Assembly: GCA_033765235.1 (NCBI GenBank)
Contig: JANRIG010000020.1
Span: forward strand, 186,001 to 250,000
Source: JANRIG01 sp033765235
Lineage (GTDB): Bacteria; Bacteroidota; Bacteroidia; Cytophagales; UBA9547
Direction: 5' to 3'
DNA length: 64,000 nucleotides
The position numbers and the translations under genes were made by a program. Below the pieces are notes generated by a model. It was not told the DNA's origin, did no database searches, and was given only the letters and a program-made list of their open reading frames with translations. Every line of letters begins with the position of its first letter. The stretch's first letter is position 1. Of the stretch, positions 36,770 through 48,700 are shown piece by piece.

Positions 36770-37852
36770 ATGCAAAATTCTGATTCTAAAAATGTATATC
36801 ATGTAATAGGTCTCATGTCAGGCACCTCGCTCGATGGGCTTGATATAGCCCACTGTATTATACAACATAATAATGGCACTTGGAAATTTGAAATAAGCCA
36901 TGCAAATACCATATCATACCCCCAAGAGTGGGTGAAAAGATTAAAAAAAGCACCCCGTGCATCAGGTATAGAGCTCACCCATATACACATAGCTTTAGGT
37001 GAATGGATGGGACATGAAGTCAAAAAATTTATTGTTCATAATCATCTAACACCTGATTTTATATCCTCGCACGGGCACACCATATATCATGACCCCTCGC
37101 AGCAAATAACCCTTCAGATAGGTAGCGGAGCAAGCATGGCGGCAGCTGCACACCTACCTGTGGTGTGCGACTTTAGGTCTATGGATGTAGCCATGGGTGG
37201 GCAAGGTGCACCATTAGTGCCCGCCGGCGACCGTGCCCTATTTGCACAATACGGTGCCTGCCTCAACCTGGGAGGTATAGCCAACATTTCATATATGGAT
37301 GCATACAACATCACACATGCCTATGATATATGCCCTGTGAATATGATACTCAACTACTTAGCCGCAATATTAGGCTATGAATATGACTCTGATGGTGCAA
37401 TGGCAAGCAAAGGCAGAGTGATTCAAGAACTGTTACACACACTCAATGAACTGCCTTACTATCATTTACAACCTCCAAAATCATTAGGCAGAGAGTGGTT
37501 TGAAAGTATTTATTTGCCTCATTTTCAATCATATAATACACATGATATGATGGCTACCGCAGTAGCACATATTGCAGAGCAAATAGGCAATGCCTCAAAG
37601 ATACTATTGACTAATACACAAATATATGTGACAGGAGGCGGAGCATTCAATACTTTTCTCATATCGCAAATTAGAGAAAAAATATCTTCAAACATTTCTT
37701 TAACAATTCCTGACCAAAAAATCATTAAGTTTAAAGAAGCCCTTATATTTGCATGGCTGGGTGTAATGAGGTGGCGCGGAGAGCACAATGTTTTAGGCAG
37801 TGTCACCGGTGCCTTATCCAATCACTCGGCAGGTTGTATATATATTATTTGA
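36770..37852 (+). CDS. anmK: Anhydro-N-acetylmuramic acid kinase
   Basis: This 360-residue kinase converts cytoplasmic anhydro-MurNAc to MurNAc-6-phosphate in peptidoglycan recycling. It belongs to the ASKHA (hexokinase-like) fold: the N-terminal phosphate loop is GLMSGTSLDGLDIAHC, with SHGHTIYHDP, LPVVCDFRSMDVAMGGQGAPL and ACLNLGGIANIS following. The C-terminal half has YVTGGGAFNTFLI. The length is normal. mreC begins 7 bases after its stop, so recycling and cell-shape genes share a transcript. Confidence 0.94.
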   Translation: MQNSDSKNVYHVIGLMSGTSLDGLDIAHCIIQHNNGTWKFEISHANTISYPQEWVKRLKKAPRASGIELTHIHIALGEWMGHEVKKFIVHNHLTPDFISSHGHTIYHDPSQQITLQIGSGASMAAAAHLPVVCDFRSMDVAMGGQGAPLVPAGDRALFAQYGACLNLGGIANISYMDAYNITHAYDICPVNMILNYLAAILGYEYDSDGAMASKGRVIQELLHTLNELPYYHLQPPKSLGREWFESIYLPHFQSYNTHDMMATAVAHIAEQIGNASKILLTNTQIYVTGGGAFNTFLISQIREKISSNISLTIPDQKIIKFKEALIFAWLGVMRWRGEHNVLGSVTGALSNHSAGCIYII

Positions 37853-37859
37853 TTTACAA

Positions 37860-38693
37860 GTGTACAAAGTACTTCGTTTTTTTATAACTCGGGTAAATTT
37901 TTTTTCATTTTTAATATTAGAAATTATAGCTATTGCACTGATTATTAATAACAATCCTTATCAATCATCGGCATACTTTAATTCATCAAACACATATATA
38001 GCCCGAATGCTGTACTTATCCAACCAGCTTAGAGAGTATCTCAACCTGCGAGATATCAACAAAGAGTTATCCGAAGAAAATACCAAATTAAGATACCTGC
38101 TACGCAAATACTCTGAGCAAACTAACCTTATATATTCTCCTAAAGACAGCACTATGATCACAAAATATACTTTCATACCTGCCAAGGTAATCAATACCAG
38201 CACTTCTAATTTCCATAATTATATCACCATAAACAAAGGAATGGCAGACTCTGTAAAGCCCGGCATGGCTGTAATAAATACTTTGGGAGTAGTGGGCAAA
38301 GTAAAATCATGTTCGGAGCACTTTGCTACCATATCATCTATGCTGCACAAAGAAATAATGGTGAGCAGCAAGCACAAAAAATCGGGCAATGTGTGTACTG
38401 TGAAATGGGATGGTAAAGATCCTTTTACAGCTTCATTATTGTATTTGCCCCGCCATATTCTCCTTCAAAAGGGCGATACCATACTGACTTCAGGTTACAA
38501 TGCAGTGTTTCCTGAGGGCGAACCTATAGGTACTGTATCTTACTTTGATGTGAAACCCTACGAAAGTTTTTACCAAGCCGAAATTAAATATTTTGTAGAT
38601 TTCTATTCATTAAACTATGTATATGTTATTAAAAATAAATTTTTATCCGAACAAGATAGCCTTGAAACTAATACCAAAAACATCTTGAAATGA
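37860..38693 (+). CDS. mreC: Rod shape-determining protein MreC
   Basis: This 277-residue bitopic protein links MreB filaments to the periplasmic elongation machinery. I start it at the GTG at 37860, just after anmK, because it gives the usual short cytoplasmic lead (YKVLRFFITRVNFF) before the single membrane helix (about 13-30). The frame continues upstream inside anmK without a better start. A coiled coil (about 55-85) precedes two beta domains. Conserved pieces are NYITINKGMADSVKPGMAV, GVVGKV, MLHKEIMVSS and GDTILTSGYNAVFPEGEPIG. Its last 4 bases overlap the mreD start. Confidence 0.92.
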   Translation: MYKVLRFFITRVNFFSFLILEIIAIALIINNNPYQSSAYFNSSNTYIARMLYLSNQLREYLNLRDINKELSEENTKLRYLLRKYSEQTNLIYSPKDSTMITKYTFIPAKVINTSTSNFHNYITINKGMADSVKPGMAVINTLGVVGKVKSCSEHFATISSMLHKEIMVSSKHKKSGNVCTVKWDGKDPFTASLLYLPRHILLQKGDTILTSGYNAVFPEGEPIGTVSYFDVKPYESFYQAEIKYFVDFYSLNYVYVIKNKFLSEQDSLETNTKNILK

Positions 38694-39223
38694 AGCCTTT
38701 AGAAATAATTAATGCAATTTTTCAATTTATTATCTTTCTGGTATTACAAATATTTTGGGCTCGATATTTTGTGTTTTACGATGTAGCATTCTGCTTTGTA
38801 TATCTTACTTTTATTTTGACATTGCCTGTGAGCATGCCTATACCTCTGTATCTATTGTTTTCATTTATCACTGCCATGTTCATTGATATGGCTTATGATA
38901 TGATAGGTGTACATATTGCTGCTACAGTGCTTACAGCTTATTTACGGTCATACATCATAGCATTTTTGACACCCCTCGGAGGATATCCGGACAATATGCA
39001 ACCCACTATTCAAAGCAATGGATTTCAATGGTTTGCTACCTATGTATTCATACTTACAACCCTTCATCATGCTGCACTCTTTTTTTTAGAAGCATTTGGA
39101 TTTTCACACATAGGATGGACACTGGCAAAGATATTTTGCAGCGCATTATTTACTTCATTCATCATTACAGCTATTCAATATATTTTTTTTACACCATTTC
39201 GCACCTCCGGAAGAAAAAGATAA
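38690..39223 (+). CDS. mreD: Rod shape-determining protein MreD
   Basis: This is a 177-residue polytopic membrane protein with five or six hydrophobic segments (about 10-25, 28-50, 55-75, 80-100, 115-135, 140-165). It shows the MreD-like start with LQIFWARYFVFYDVAFCFVYL and the loop LFSFITAMFIDMAYDMIGVHIAAT. It overlaps mreC by 4 bases. In most Bacteroidota, mreD is followed by the PBP2 and RodA genes. Here the next genes are an unrelated secreted protein and tadA, so the elongasome operon is split. Confidence 0.88.
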   Translation: MKPLEIINAIFQFIIFLVLQIFWARYFVFYDVAFCFVYLTFILTLPVSMPIPLYLLFSFITAMFIDMAYDMIGVHIAATVLTAYLRSYIIAFLTPLGGYPDNMQPTIQSNGFQWFATYVFILTTLHHAALFFLEAFGFSHIGWTLAKIFCSALFTSFIITAIQYIFFTPFRTSGRKR

Positions 39224-39226
39224 TAC

Positions 39227-39853
39227 ATGCGCAAATCACTCATTTACTTATATTTAACAGTAGCAATACATACATATTCGCAATCTTATGTGAAGACCAT
39301 TCCGGCAAAGGGCATAAGTCTGATGCTGCCCGATAGTTTTGTACCCATGTCTGACGATGATATGGCTGCCAAATACCCCAGCTATAAAAAACCATTGGCA
39401 GTATATACCAACGAAAGCCGTACCGCAGACTTTGGGGTGAACTTTGCAGCAAACCGTTGGGAAACCAAAGACCTGAATATGCTCAAGAACTTTTACCTTT
39501 CTACCTACAAAAGTCTATTCAAAAGAATAGAATATAAGGCTGAGGGCGAGATAAAAAGAATAAAAAAAAGACCCTTTTTAGTGTTTGAGTTCATATCTGA
39601 GTTTGAAGATGAAAATGCTCCTGACGAATATTCTAAAAGTACCTCTAAAAAAGTAGTGCGCAATTATACTTTGATTCAATATACCATTGTTGATAAATAT
39701 ATATTCATATTTCATTTTACATGCCCCGCCAACGACAAAAATAAATATATAAATTTGGCACATCACACATTGGCAAGCGTGAAAGTAAGCAATAATGTAG
39801 AGTTTGAACCATTTAAACCAATAAAAAGGAATGTCAAACCAGCAAAAAAATGA
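39227..39853 (+). CDS. Hypothetical secreted protein
   Basis: This 208-residue protein begins with a signal peptide (about 1-19, ending HTYSQ). The mature part contains SLMLPDSFVPMSDDDMAAKYPSYKK, FGVNFAANRWE and LKNFYLSTYKSLFKRIEY. A beta-rich end follows (RNYTLIQYTIVDKYIFIFHFTCP). It resembles small periplasmic or outer-membrane-associated proteins with a PsbP/DUF1795-like alpha-beta sandwich, but the match is only impressionistic. The C-terminus is basic (PIKRNVKPAKK). It starts 3 bases after mreD and its end overlaps tadA by 23 bases. Confidence 0.65.
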   Translation: MRKSLIYLYLTVAIHTYSQSYVKTIPAKGISLMLPDSFVPMSDDDMAAKYPSYKKPLAVYTNESRTADFGVNFAANRWETKDLNMLKNFYLSTYKSLFKRIEYKAEGEIKRIKKRPFLVFEFISEFEDENAPDEYSKSTSKKVVRNYTLIQYTIVDKYIFIFHFTCPANDKNKYINLAHHTLASVKVSNNVEFEPFKPIKRNVKPAKK

Positions 39854-40271
39854 TTTTTTTATGCAAATAGCATTGAAAAATGCCCAAATAGCCTACGAAT
39901 CAGGCGAAATACCGGTAGGTGCACTGATAGTATCTGATAACAAAGTAATAAGCAAAGCTCACAATCAGGTGCAGCTGCTCCAAGACCCTACTGCACATGC
40001 CGAGATGCTTGCCATTACCTCAGCTTGCAACTTCATGGGAAGCAAATATCTCAAAGACTGCACATTGTACGTGACATTAGAACCTTGCCTCATGTGCGCA
40101 GGTGCTATAAAATGGGCGCAAATACCTACATTAGTATATGGTGCCAAAGATACAAAAGCAGGGTACTGTAGTGCACACAAACTGCAACTTAGCCACTGCC
40201 ATATCACATATGGTGTGCTCCAAGATAGCTGTAGCACACTTCTCAAATCATTTTTTGCAGAGTTGAGGTAA
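39831..40271 (+). CDS. tadA: tRNA-specific adenosine deaminase
   Basis: This 146-residue enzyme deaminates A34 of tRNA-Arg(ACG) to inosine. The zinc and catalytic motifs are HAEMLAI (His and proton-shuttling Glu, near 54) and PCLMCAGAI (two Cys, near 85). SGEIPVGALIV and the tRNA-binding loop YGAKDTKAG are typical. The start at 39831 lies inside the previous gene. An internal ATG at 39861 (MQIALKNAQIAY) would avoid the overlap but removes part of helix 1. It faces the RND exporter gene across 11 bases. Confidence 0.93.
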   Translation: MSNQQKNDFFMQIALKNAQIAYESGEIPVGALIVSDNKVISKAHNQVQLLQDPTAHAEMLAITSACNFMGSKYLKDCTLYVTLEPCLMCAGAIKWAQIPTLVYGAKDTKAGYCSAHKLQLSHCHITYGVLQDSCSTLLKSFFAELR

Positions 40272-40282
40272 TAAATAAATTT

Positions 40283-42589
40283 TCAGACTTGATTTTTCTT
40301 TTTCACAAAAGTAATGAGCAGTGCGGGCAGCAATACCATATTGGTAAGTATGGCAAATATCAAAGTAAGGCATATCAAAAAACCCAACGACACTGTACTT
40401 TTAAAATCAGAAAACATAAATATACAAAAACCTGCTATAAGTACCAAACTGGTATATATCATACTCACTCCTGACTCTTTCAGGCTTTTGAGTACGGCAT
40501 CGGTCACAGTGTTTGAACGTATTTTCATCTCTTGCTTAAACTTGCTCAAGTAGTGTATAGTGCTATCAATGGTGATGCCAAATGATATGCTGAATATCAC
40601 TGCAGTACTGATTTTGAGCCTTATTTCGCACAAGCCCATGATGCCGGCAGTCATGAGCATAGGTATCACGTTGGGTATCACAGATATGATAATCATCTTA
40701 GCATCTGTAAACAAAAATGCCATCATAAGAGAAATGAGCAAAAATGCCCACAACATGCTCTCTGTAAGGTCGTTGAGAAGGAATTGATTTCCTTTCAGGA
40801 ATAGATATGACGAACCTGTCACATTTACCTTAAAATCTGTGTCTTTAAATATGCTGTCTATGCCGGGCTTTATTCGTCCATTGATAAGTGCATCCATTTT
40901 TTGGGTGCCCAAGTCGGCTACTTTCATAGAGAATCTTACCACCTGTGCGTTGGTATCTACCAGCGAGCGAATGATAGAAAGATTATTATTGCTTTTGCCA
41001 AAATATTTCAGAATAAAACCACGCTCTTGGTTGGTAGGCAGCCTGTAGTTTTCAGGAGTATCGTTGTAAAAAGTTTGCACCGCATTTTTTATCACACTCA
41101 GTATGGAAATAGGGGGTGATATCCCAGGCTCGGCAGCAAGAAATGACTCCAGCTCTTCCAACTTTTGCAGATTGCTTACTTTGTACACTGCTTTCTTTTT
41201 GCCCATATCTACCAATACCTCCAGCGGCATCACTCCACTAAAGTTGTCTTCAAAAAATGTAAGATCTTTTTGGGCAAATGTTTTATCCGGCAGGTCATCT
41301 GCCATATATCCTATGGCTTTTATTTGCCATGTACCATAGATGCATATCCCTGTGACCAACAATGTAACTAAATATATGGCCGGCCTACGGTGCTGCACCC
41401 AAAAGGCTATTTGGTTATTTATCCATTGGGTTGTTTTTTTGTCCAAATGCAAAAGTTGCCTTTCTGTAGGCTCAGGCAAATACATGAATAGTGCAGGTAT
41501 TACTATAAGAGTGATTACAAAAGTGGCCAAACTCATGAGACCCGCCATCAGTCCAAACTCTTTGATGATAGATATATCTGTAAATGTGAGCACAAAAAAA
41601 CCTACGGCAGTATTGGCATTGGTGATGAAGGTGATAAAACCTATTTTCTCTATAATGCGTGCCACTGCCTTGATTTTATTGTTATGTCGGCGATATTCTT
41701 GGTGATATTTATTAAACATATATATCACCGCAGGTATGCTTATTACTACTATGAGTGCTGGTAGCAATCCTGTGAGAATACTTATCTTATGCCCAAGCAG
41801 CACCGTGAGCCCCGATGTCCATGCCACTATCACAGCTATCACAGTAATGGTAAAAAACACTGACATAAGCGACCTGAAAAACAGGAATATAACAATACAA
41901 GTAAACACACTGGAGAGCATGAGCAGCATAATGAACTCCTGCTGAAATGCACCGGTCATAATGTACCTTACATAGGGTATGCCTGCATAATGCACTTGTA
42001 TGTCTGTGCTCTTTGCAAAGTCATCGGCAGGTTGTATAATATTATGAATGAGCTCTTTGCGACGCTGAGAGTTCAGATATTGTTTATCTACATTTACAGC
42101 TATCAGTGTAGCTTGGGTGGTGGTATTGAAAATGAGACCGTTATAAAATTTTTGATTATACGATACAGATAGCAAACTGTCTAATTCAGTTTGATATTGT
42201 ACAGGATATTTGAATATATTTTCAAGTTTAAATTGCGATACTTCCGAGTCTTTAACTAATTTTTTGAGGGTAGGCAAAGCTATTACATCCGTTACGCCGG
42301 GTATTTGCTTAAGTTGGTTGCACAGTTTTTGATATTGTGCAAAATTTTTTATCTTGAATAGCTTAGTATCTTTAAATCCTATAACCAGCAGGTTGCCGTC
42401 TTCACCATAATTTTTTCTAAAATTTTCAAAAAATATCATGTCAGGGTCGCTTTTGGGCACCATATTGATGTAGTCATACATCATTTGCACCTTAGTACCC
42501 TGATATCCTAAATATACAGTGCTTGCCAGTGTGGCTGCAAATAAAAAATGGCGATAGGTAATGATAAACTTAGATATATTAAACCACAC
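40283..42589 (-). CDS. RND/MMPL-type exporter with sterol-sensing-like membrane domain
   Basis: This 768-residue membrane transporter has two repeated halves. Each has an N-terminal helix, a large periplasmic domain and a five- to six-helix membrane bundle. The halves begin at about 10 and about 400, with membrane clusters near 215-370 and 610-765. Family segments include MNKYHQEY, VGFFVLTFTDISIIKEFGLMAG in the first bundle and FSISFGITIDSTIHYLSKFK plus MIYTSLVLIAGFCIFMFSDF in the second. Such proton-driven RND permeases (MMPL/hopanoid or lipid exporter group) move lipids or drugs. No membrane fusion protein or outer-membrane channel gene is adjacent, so the substrate is unknown. Confidence 0.85.
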   Translation of the reverse strand: MWFNISKFIITYRHFLFAATLASTVYLGYQGTKVQMMYDYINMVPKSDPDMIFFENFRKNYGEDGNLLVIGFKDTKLFKIKNFAQYQKLCNQLKQIPGVTDVIALPTLKKLVKDSEVSQFKLENIFKYPVQYQTELDSLLSVSYNQKFYNGLIFNTTTQATLIAVNVDKQYLNSQRRKELIHNIIQPADDFAKSTDIQVHYAGIPYVRYIMTGAFQQEFIMLLMLSSVFTCIVIFLFFRSLMSVFFTITVIAVIVAWTSGLTVLLGHKISILTGLLPALIVVISIPAVIYMFNKYHQEYRRHNNKIKAVARIIEKIGFITFITNANTAVGFFVLTFTDISIIKEFGLMAGLMSLATFVITLIVIPALFMYLPEPTERQLLHLDKKTTQWINNQIAFWVQHRRPAIYLVTLLVTGICIYGTWQIKAIGYMADDLPDKTFAQKDLTFFEDNFSGVMPLEVLVDMGKKKAVYKVSNLQKLEELESFLAAEPGISPPISILSVIKNAVQTFYNDTPENYRLPTNQERGFILKYFGKSNNNLSIIRSLVDTNAQVVRFSMKVADLGTQKMDALINGRIKPGIDSIFKDTDFKVNVTGSSYLFLKGNQFLLNDLTESMLWAFLLISLMMAFLFTDAKMIIISVIPNVIPMLMTAGIMGLCEIRLKISTAVIFSISFGITIDSTIHYLSKFKQEMKIRSNTVTDAVLKSLKESGVSMIYTSLVLIAGFCIFMFSDFKSTVSLGFLICLTLIFAILTNMVLLPALLITFVKKKNQV

Positions 42590-42701
42590 TTTGGCTGTAA
42601 ATTATATATGTGTGCAAATGTATATTACTTAGTGCAATAATCCCAAATCAATATAGATTTACTATTTGTATCAGTGATAAAATCTCTTTCTGCATAGATA
42701 A

Positions 42702-42735
42702 TACATAATAAAAACGCCCCAATTATGGGGCGTTT
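42702..42735 (-). terminator. Intrinsic terminator of the giant exoenzyme gene
   Basis: A perfect 9-bp stem AAACGCCCC/GGGGCGTTT with an AATTAT loop lies 31 bases after the stop of the 2376-residue gene. Read on the minus strand it is followed by TTTTATTAT. It closes that transcript before the RND gene. Confidence 0.85.
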
Positions 42736-42766
42736 CTGTTTACTCTAATATGAGAAATGTATTACC

Positions 42767-45700
42767 TTACTCTACTACCAATCTTTCTATCTCTCCCTGT
42801 GATGTTTTTATCACATATATGCCCTTGGCTAAGCCTGTAACTTCTATCTCATTGGCATTGGCACCAGATTTTACAATCACACCTATTGCATTGACAAGAT
42901 CATAAGTTACTGTTTTACTTAGTTTTACCATGCCTGTATTTGCAGGATTGGGCGATACCGTTAGTTTTGACACTTGCACCGCTTCATCTATATTAGTGAT
43001 AAAATTAGTACCTACCAATGTTCCTTCTATAGCATCGCCGGCAGTCATGATAGATAATATACCTGTGAATGTGCCGGTCACTGTAGTAGCAGCCAGCCTT
43101 ATTTCCCACACATCGTCAAACGCACCTGAGGTAGGCACGATTTCAAACGTGGTCACAAAATCTGTACCGGCCATGGTAGCACCTGTGAGAGTGGTCATAA
43201 GCGAGCGAAACTCAAAACCTGCTGTGGCTGTGATAGTCACATTCGAAGTAAGGTTTCTGCCCATCACTGTAAAGCTTTGTACAGCAGATGCATTGCCTGA
43301 TGTGCCTGTGAATATGCCTGATATTGTAGGTGATATCATCAAGTCAGGTGTTGCCATTATCATACCACTAAGCACCACTGATGAGCTGAAGCCTGGTGTA
43401 GAAAGTGATAATGTACCATTTACACTGCCTGAAGAACCCGATGATGCCATACGTACGTATAAAGTAAATCCTGAAGCAGCCTCAACAGAGTTGAAAGGAT
43501 ATGATGATGCAAACCCTGAGGTAGCATTGGTAGATATTTCAAAACCTGACGAGGCACTCACCACTACATTACCACTTACGTTAGTACCTTTCACGGTAAG
43601 CATCTGTACATCGGATGACATATTGGTATTGGCAGTAAACACACTCAATGTACTTGGCATCACGCTAAGCGATATAGATACCGGTGCAGCAGACACATTA
43701 AATACAGCCATCATACTACCCGAGTTATAACCTGTAGTGGATGCTACCATTCCTGTAACAGTTACACTACCGGCCATTACAGCTACCAGGTTATTACCTG
43801 ATATAGAAGCTGCATTGCCTGATGCTATCATAAATGATTTAGTACCTGACGAGTTGGTCGTAAATATAGCTGCCAAGTCCACATTAGCACCCCCTACGGT
43901 GAGCGATGTACCATTGAAGGTAATCATAGGATTTACCATAGTTACAGGAGCTGCTGATACTGTGAATACAGCCATGGCCATACCCGCATCAAAACCTGTA
44001 GTGGAAGCTACCATCCCTGTTACTGTCACAGTGCCTGCCATTACAGCTACCAGGTTATTGCCAGATATAGATGCAGCATTGCCTGATGCTATACTGAATG
44101 ATTTAGTACCTGATGAGTTGGTCATAAATCTTGCTGCCAAGTCCACATTAGCACCTCCTACAGTGAGCGATGCACCATTGAAGGTAATCATGGCAGTGGC
44201 TCCAACAGGCTGGTAGTTGAGCGGAGTTTGCAATTTGAAATGGTGTAGCATACAAAGTTTATTTGTGACTACAATATTACCATCTAAGTTGGGACTGCTT
44301 ACTTGGAAGTCGTTATCATTGGTTACGGCAATGGTAGTAGCATCTATTATAGTAAGACCTTCAGGTTTGTCAAGACCAAGGTTTTGGTCATATCCATAGT
44401 CTTGCAGGTCTGCCACCAATGTTTTAGCAACAGGTATTATTGAATTGTTTGATAACCCGGCAGCATTGTTGAGTTGCTCAAGTGTGAGCCCGGTAGCGGT
44501 GCCGTTTACAAAGCCTGAAGTTACGGTAAGTGCAGATGCTGCAGATATATCTATTTTATAGACAAATTTGCTGTACGGAGTGCGGTCTGTATGCTCAAGT
44601 ACAAGGAACTCATGATTATTCACAGCTACTAAATCTCCTAATTTCCAGTCTTGTGGGCGTGTGGCAAATTTGGTACCATCATTTACATAAGCGTAAGTTT
44701 TCACTTGACCTGTAGCAGGGTTGAGCTGCACTAAGCGATGAATTCTTGAGGCAGATTGTACAGCACTTGTAGGATTGTGCATAGGTGACTGAATGAGTGC
44801 ATATATCATACCATTAGGCGTTACAGCTACTCCCTCAAAACCTCTATTGGCACGTTTTTTCTGTAAATCTGTAGGAAGAGGCAAATTACCACCTACTACA
44901 GTGCCAAAAGGAGAATATCTGTTTATAAAAGAACCATCGTTTTTATTGAATCTCCAAATATTTACACCATACTCATCACACACCCAAAGGTCGTTCATTT
45001 TACCTTCTACTATACCTTCACAGTCAATACCAAAATCATCCCCCGCTATGGTATTTCTGTTTATATCCCAAGCTACTTCACCAGAACCTCCGAGTGTATT
45101 TGACGGAACTAAGCCTGATAAATTAGTTCCACCAGGGCGTTTGAATGTAACTGAAGATGTGATAGATATGGTATTGTTGCCCATTAATCTTATTCTATGA
45201 TACTTAGGAGCATAGGTAGGGAAAGGGAATAATTTGGTAAGTATATTGCCATTGGCAGCATCAGCTTCTACATTAGGACCTCTATCGCCAAGTGTGTAGT
45301 ACTCCATACCATTGGTACCAGGTATGTAGTGTAATCCTGAGAAACCACCTTCATAAATAGGACTTGTAACAGTACCTAAAGTATAATCACCAATTTTAAG
45401 CGCTGGTACAGATGCAAGATAACCCCCTGTCAATGTCCATACACCTGTAAGTGTAGCTACACGTGGTGTAGTGATTAAAGTATGGGTAAATGTTTTTGCT
45501 AAACTAGCAGCCGTAAGTGTGATGGTAAATTGAGTAGTACCCACCAATGTATTGAGTGCAGTAACATTAATCAATCCACCATTGCCCGGCACAGTAATCA
45601 TAGACATATTGTTTACCCATGCACCTGCAGGAGCATGTATCCAAATAGGAGTAGCCAATTTTGTGCCAAATACTGATACCGCATATATACTTGCATTAGA

Positions 45701-48700
45701 ACCAGCAGTACCTGTAATGGTAGCGATAGGCATAGTCATATCCGGAAGGATATCTTCTGTGCGAGCACTCAAATTTTGAATGCGCATGTCTTGAGCGGGC
45801 TGCGTATCAGCTATGTTATATCCTACTGATGTTCTTGGATATGCTGCAGATAAATAACTAGCAAAACCTATTTGTTCTGAACCTTGATCAAAGAATGTTA
45901 AAGTAGGTGCAGCTCCAGGGACAGTATACACATTCATACGGTTGAAAAAAGCACTATTGGCAGCAGAAAAGGCAGGGAAAGGATAAGAATCGCCCCCATT
46001 TACCATAAAGTTGAGCGTGACCATACCTATTGGGCGCATTGCATCACCTACTACGGTGCCGTTGACAGCAACTACATCAATTACTTTGCCTACACTATCA
46101 ACTATAGCCAGTGAACGCACTCTGGAAGATGTAGGAAGCGAAATATCGTAGCTAAATCTCATACCGCCAATTTGAGCAAATTGACCTGGGGTAGCTGTAG
46201 GTGTAGAAGCAGCCACTGAGTGGTTCATAATTTGAAGCAATTGTGCCGCTGTGACTGTAACACATGTCAACCCATTATTAAACCTCAAAGAGTTTGAAAT
46301 ATCTAATTGTGAAATTTCACCAGTTGCTTTTCCTGCACCTGCATTTGCTAACGGAGGTAGATTTACAAAATCGCTGCCTACAGCACTCACAACACCCAGT
46401 GCTGCTCTGATACCGCCTCCATTTTTTATGGATACCATTACTTTGTGACCTAATGAACGTGCATACCATAAGTTGGCATCTGCGGTTACACTACCCAAAT
46501 TGGTTTCTTGTTGGCGTACTCCCTCTCTTCTACCTTCCATGTATACTTGAGTTTTTCCAAAAATAGTACCATCTTGACCGTTGATTATACCTCTGATACC
46601 CGGAGTAGTAGCCGACACTCCTGTGAGAGTAATAGCATTGGGTTGCAAAGGTGATGGGTTTATACCTTCTATTATACCTTTTGCTAAATAGCCAGGCAAT
46701 GTAGAAGAAAATGCCAAAGCCGTATTTACACCCGCGTTTGACAATCCTAAATCTGAAGCTTTCCAAGCACCAGAAATAGAACTTACGTAACTGCTGGGAA
46801 TTACATTTCCGTTCATGTCAAAATCAATTACTAGCCTGCCTACATATTTGTATTCAGACTCTGTAGAAACTAATAGGGTACTTACACCGTCTTTATCTGT
46901 GCCTACATAAGGATATACATCTCTCTGGGTATCACCTTCAAGGTTGTCGTCAGCATCTGACATTAAGGTATGTGAACCAGCTGCTACTATGATATCTACA
47001 CCACTTAACAATGGCAACAATGCTTTTTCATTGGCTATTTGTTGTAAGTGAGCCAATAATACAATTTTGTTAATTCCCATTGCTCTTAGTCTGTCTACTT
47101 GTGGCTGTATTTGGGTAGCAAGTAATGGCATGTCATCTACATTAGTACCTATCACTGATACAGCACCTGTAGAAGATATTTTTGTCACTATTTGCGTAGT
47201 AGCACCTACTATACCTATCACTTCGCCACCTATGGTAACTACAGTAGCAGGAGCAATTTTTTTGCGTTGTTCAGGGTTTAATGCCAAAATTTGGTTTTGG
47301 GTAGGACCTATTTTATAACTATGTGAGGGTCTAATTTGGTTAGTAACTATGCCTGATAAATTAGCATCTGCAGAAAAATCTAGATTACAAGACAGATAAG
47401 GGAATCTAGTGCCTGCCCAGCGTATTTGTGTAGGTGCGGTAGCATCGTTGAATGCTACATTTATCATTTCTGCAAAAGTACCTGTGCCTGCATCAAACTC
47501 ATGGTTGCCTATGGCTGAAGCATGCAGGTCTAATAAATTCATCATTTGAATATCGCCCCTACCTATCCCTTCTCTGTAGTTTGCACCATTTGTGACACCT
47601 AACATACCATTGTTTACGGCAGCAAATGTAGGTCTGAGTGTAGCATCAGCAGCAGCATTGAAGAATGGACTTGGCAAAAAGTTGTCTCCACCAGATACCC
47701 TCAAGGTATTAGGATATTCACCGTTAAATTTATCCCAAATTGCTGCAAATTTTGGAGCTGTTTCCATTGCAAGTAAGCCAGCTTCAAAATCGGAAGCATG
47801 AAGCAATTGAAGTGTATATGCAGATGCACCTACTACTGTAGTAGCTTTCATGCCCACTACTTTGGCAGATGTGAGTGATGAGCCTGATCCAGCACTGAAA
47901 GATATGGTACCCGAGGCATATGGCTGAGTGTCTGTGTATTTTACATACACCACCATGTAAAAGCTATTGCCTGAAAATGTATAATTGCCTCCACCCGTGC
48001 TAAACCCTGTTGTAGAATTTAATGAGAAAGCAAATATAGGTGCCGAGCTTATCATTAATGGAGAAGTTAAGTTATGACCTATGAGAGTCATGGCTTGTAC
48101 AGGGCTTTCTGTACCATTGGCGGGTACTATGAAAGGTTTTAGTGTACTGGCTACGATGTTTTGTTTATAATTAAGACTAAAGATTCTCACTGTTCCGCTC
48201 ACCTCATTTGACACAAGCAAATATGTGCCTCCATCAGCACTTTCACTTGGTTTTATTAATGTGAGTCCTTCAGGTCCTAAGTCGCCGGCTGCTACGGAGT
48301 TTGGAGCTACTGAAAAATCTCTAGTATTAATATATTGTGTAAAATATGGTGAATTAGGGTTGGTTACGTTAAATACCATGACGCCCCCCATTCTTTCGAG
48401 ACCTACAAAAGCATAAAGACTATCTCCAATCATGCCTGTGATAATGCTTTCAGGTTCAGGACCTTTGCGTGGGCTTCTTCTTCTTGCATTATTGTCAGCA
48501 CCATTGTGGTCAGTATTAAAGTATGCAGGGTAAGTATTGAAAACATTTCTTTCAATTTGGTCTCCACTGTCCCACACCAATGCGCCTGTGTTACCATTCC
48601 AAATAGAGAATGATCTTGTACCAAAGGTATATAATTCATTAAATATATTTCCTGCATTTATATTATCTCCTGCAATGGTATTGTTTAGAAAAGGATTAGC

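Noticed and set aside
37800..37859. Upstream extension of mreC into anmK
   Set aside because: The frame is open, but the extension would add 20 residues before the usual short MreC N-terminus; the GTG at 37860 fits the family.
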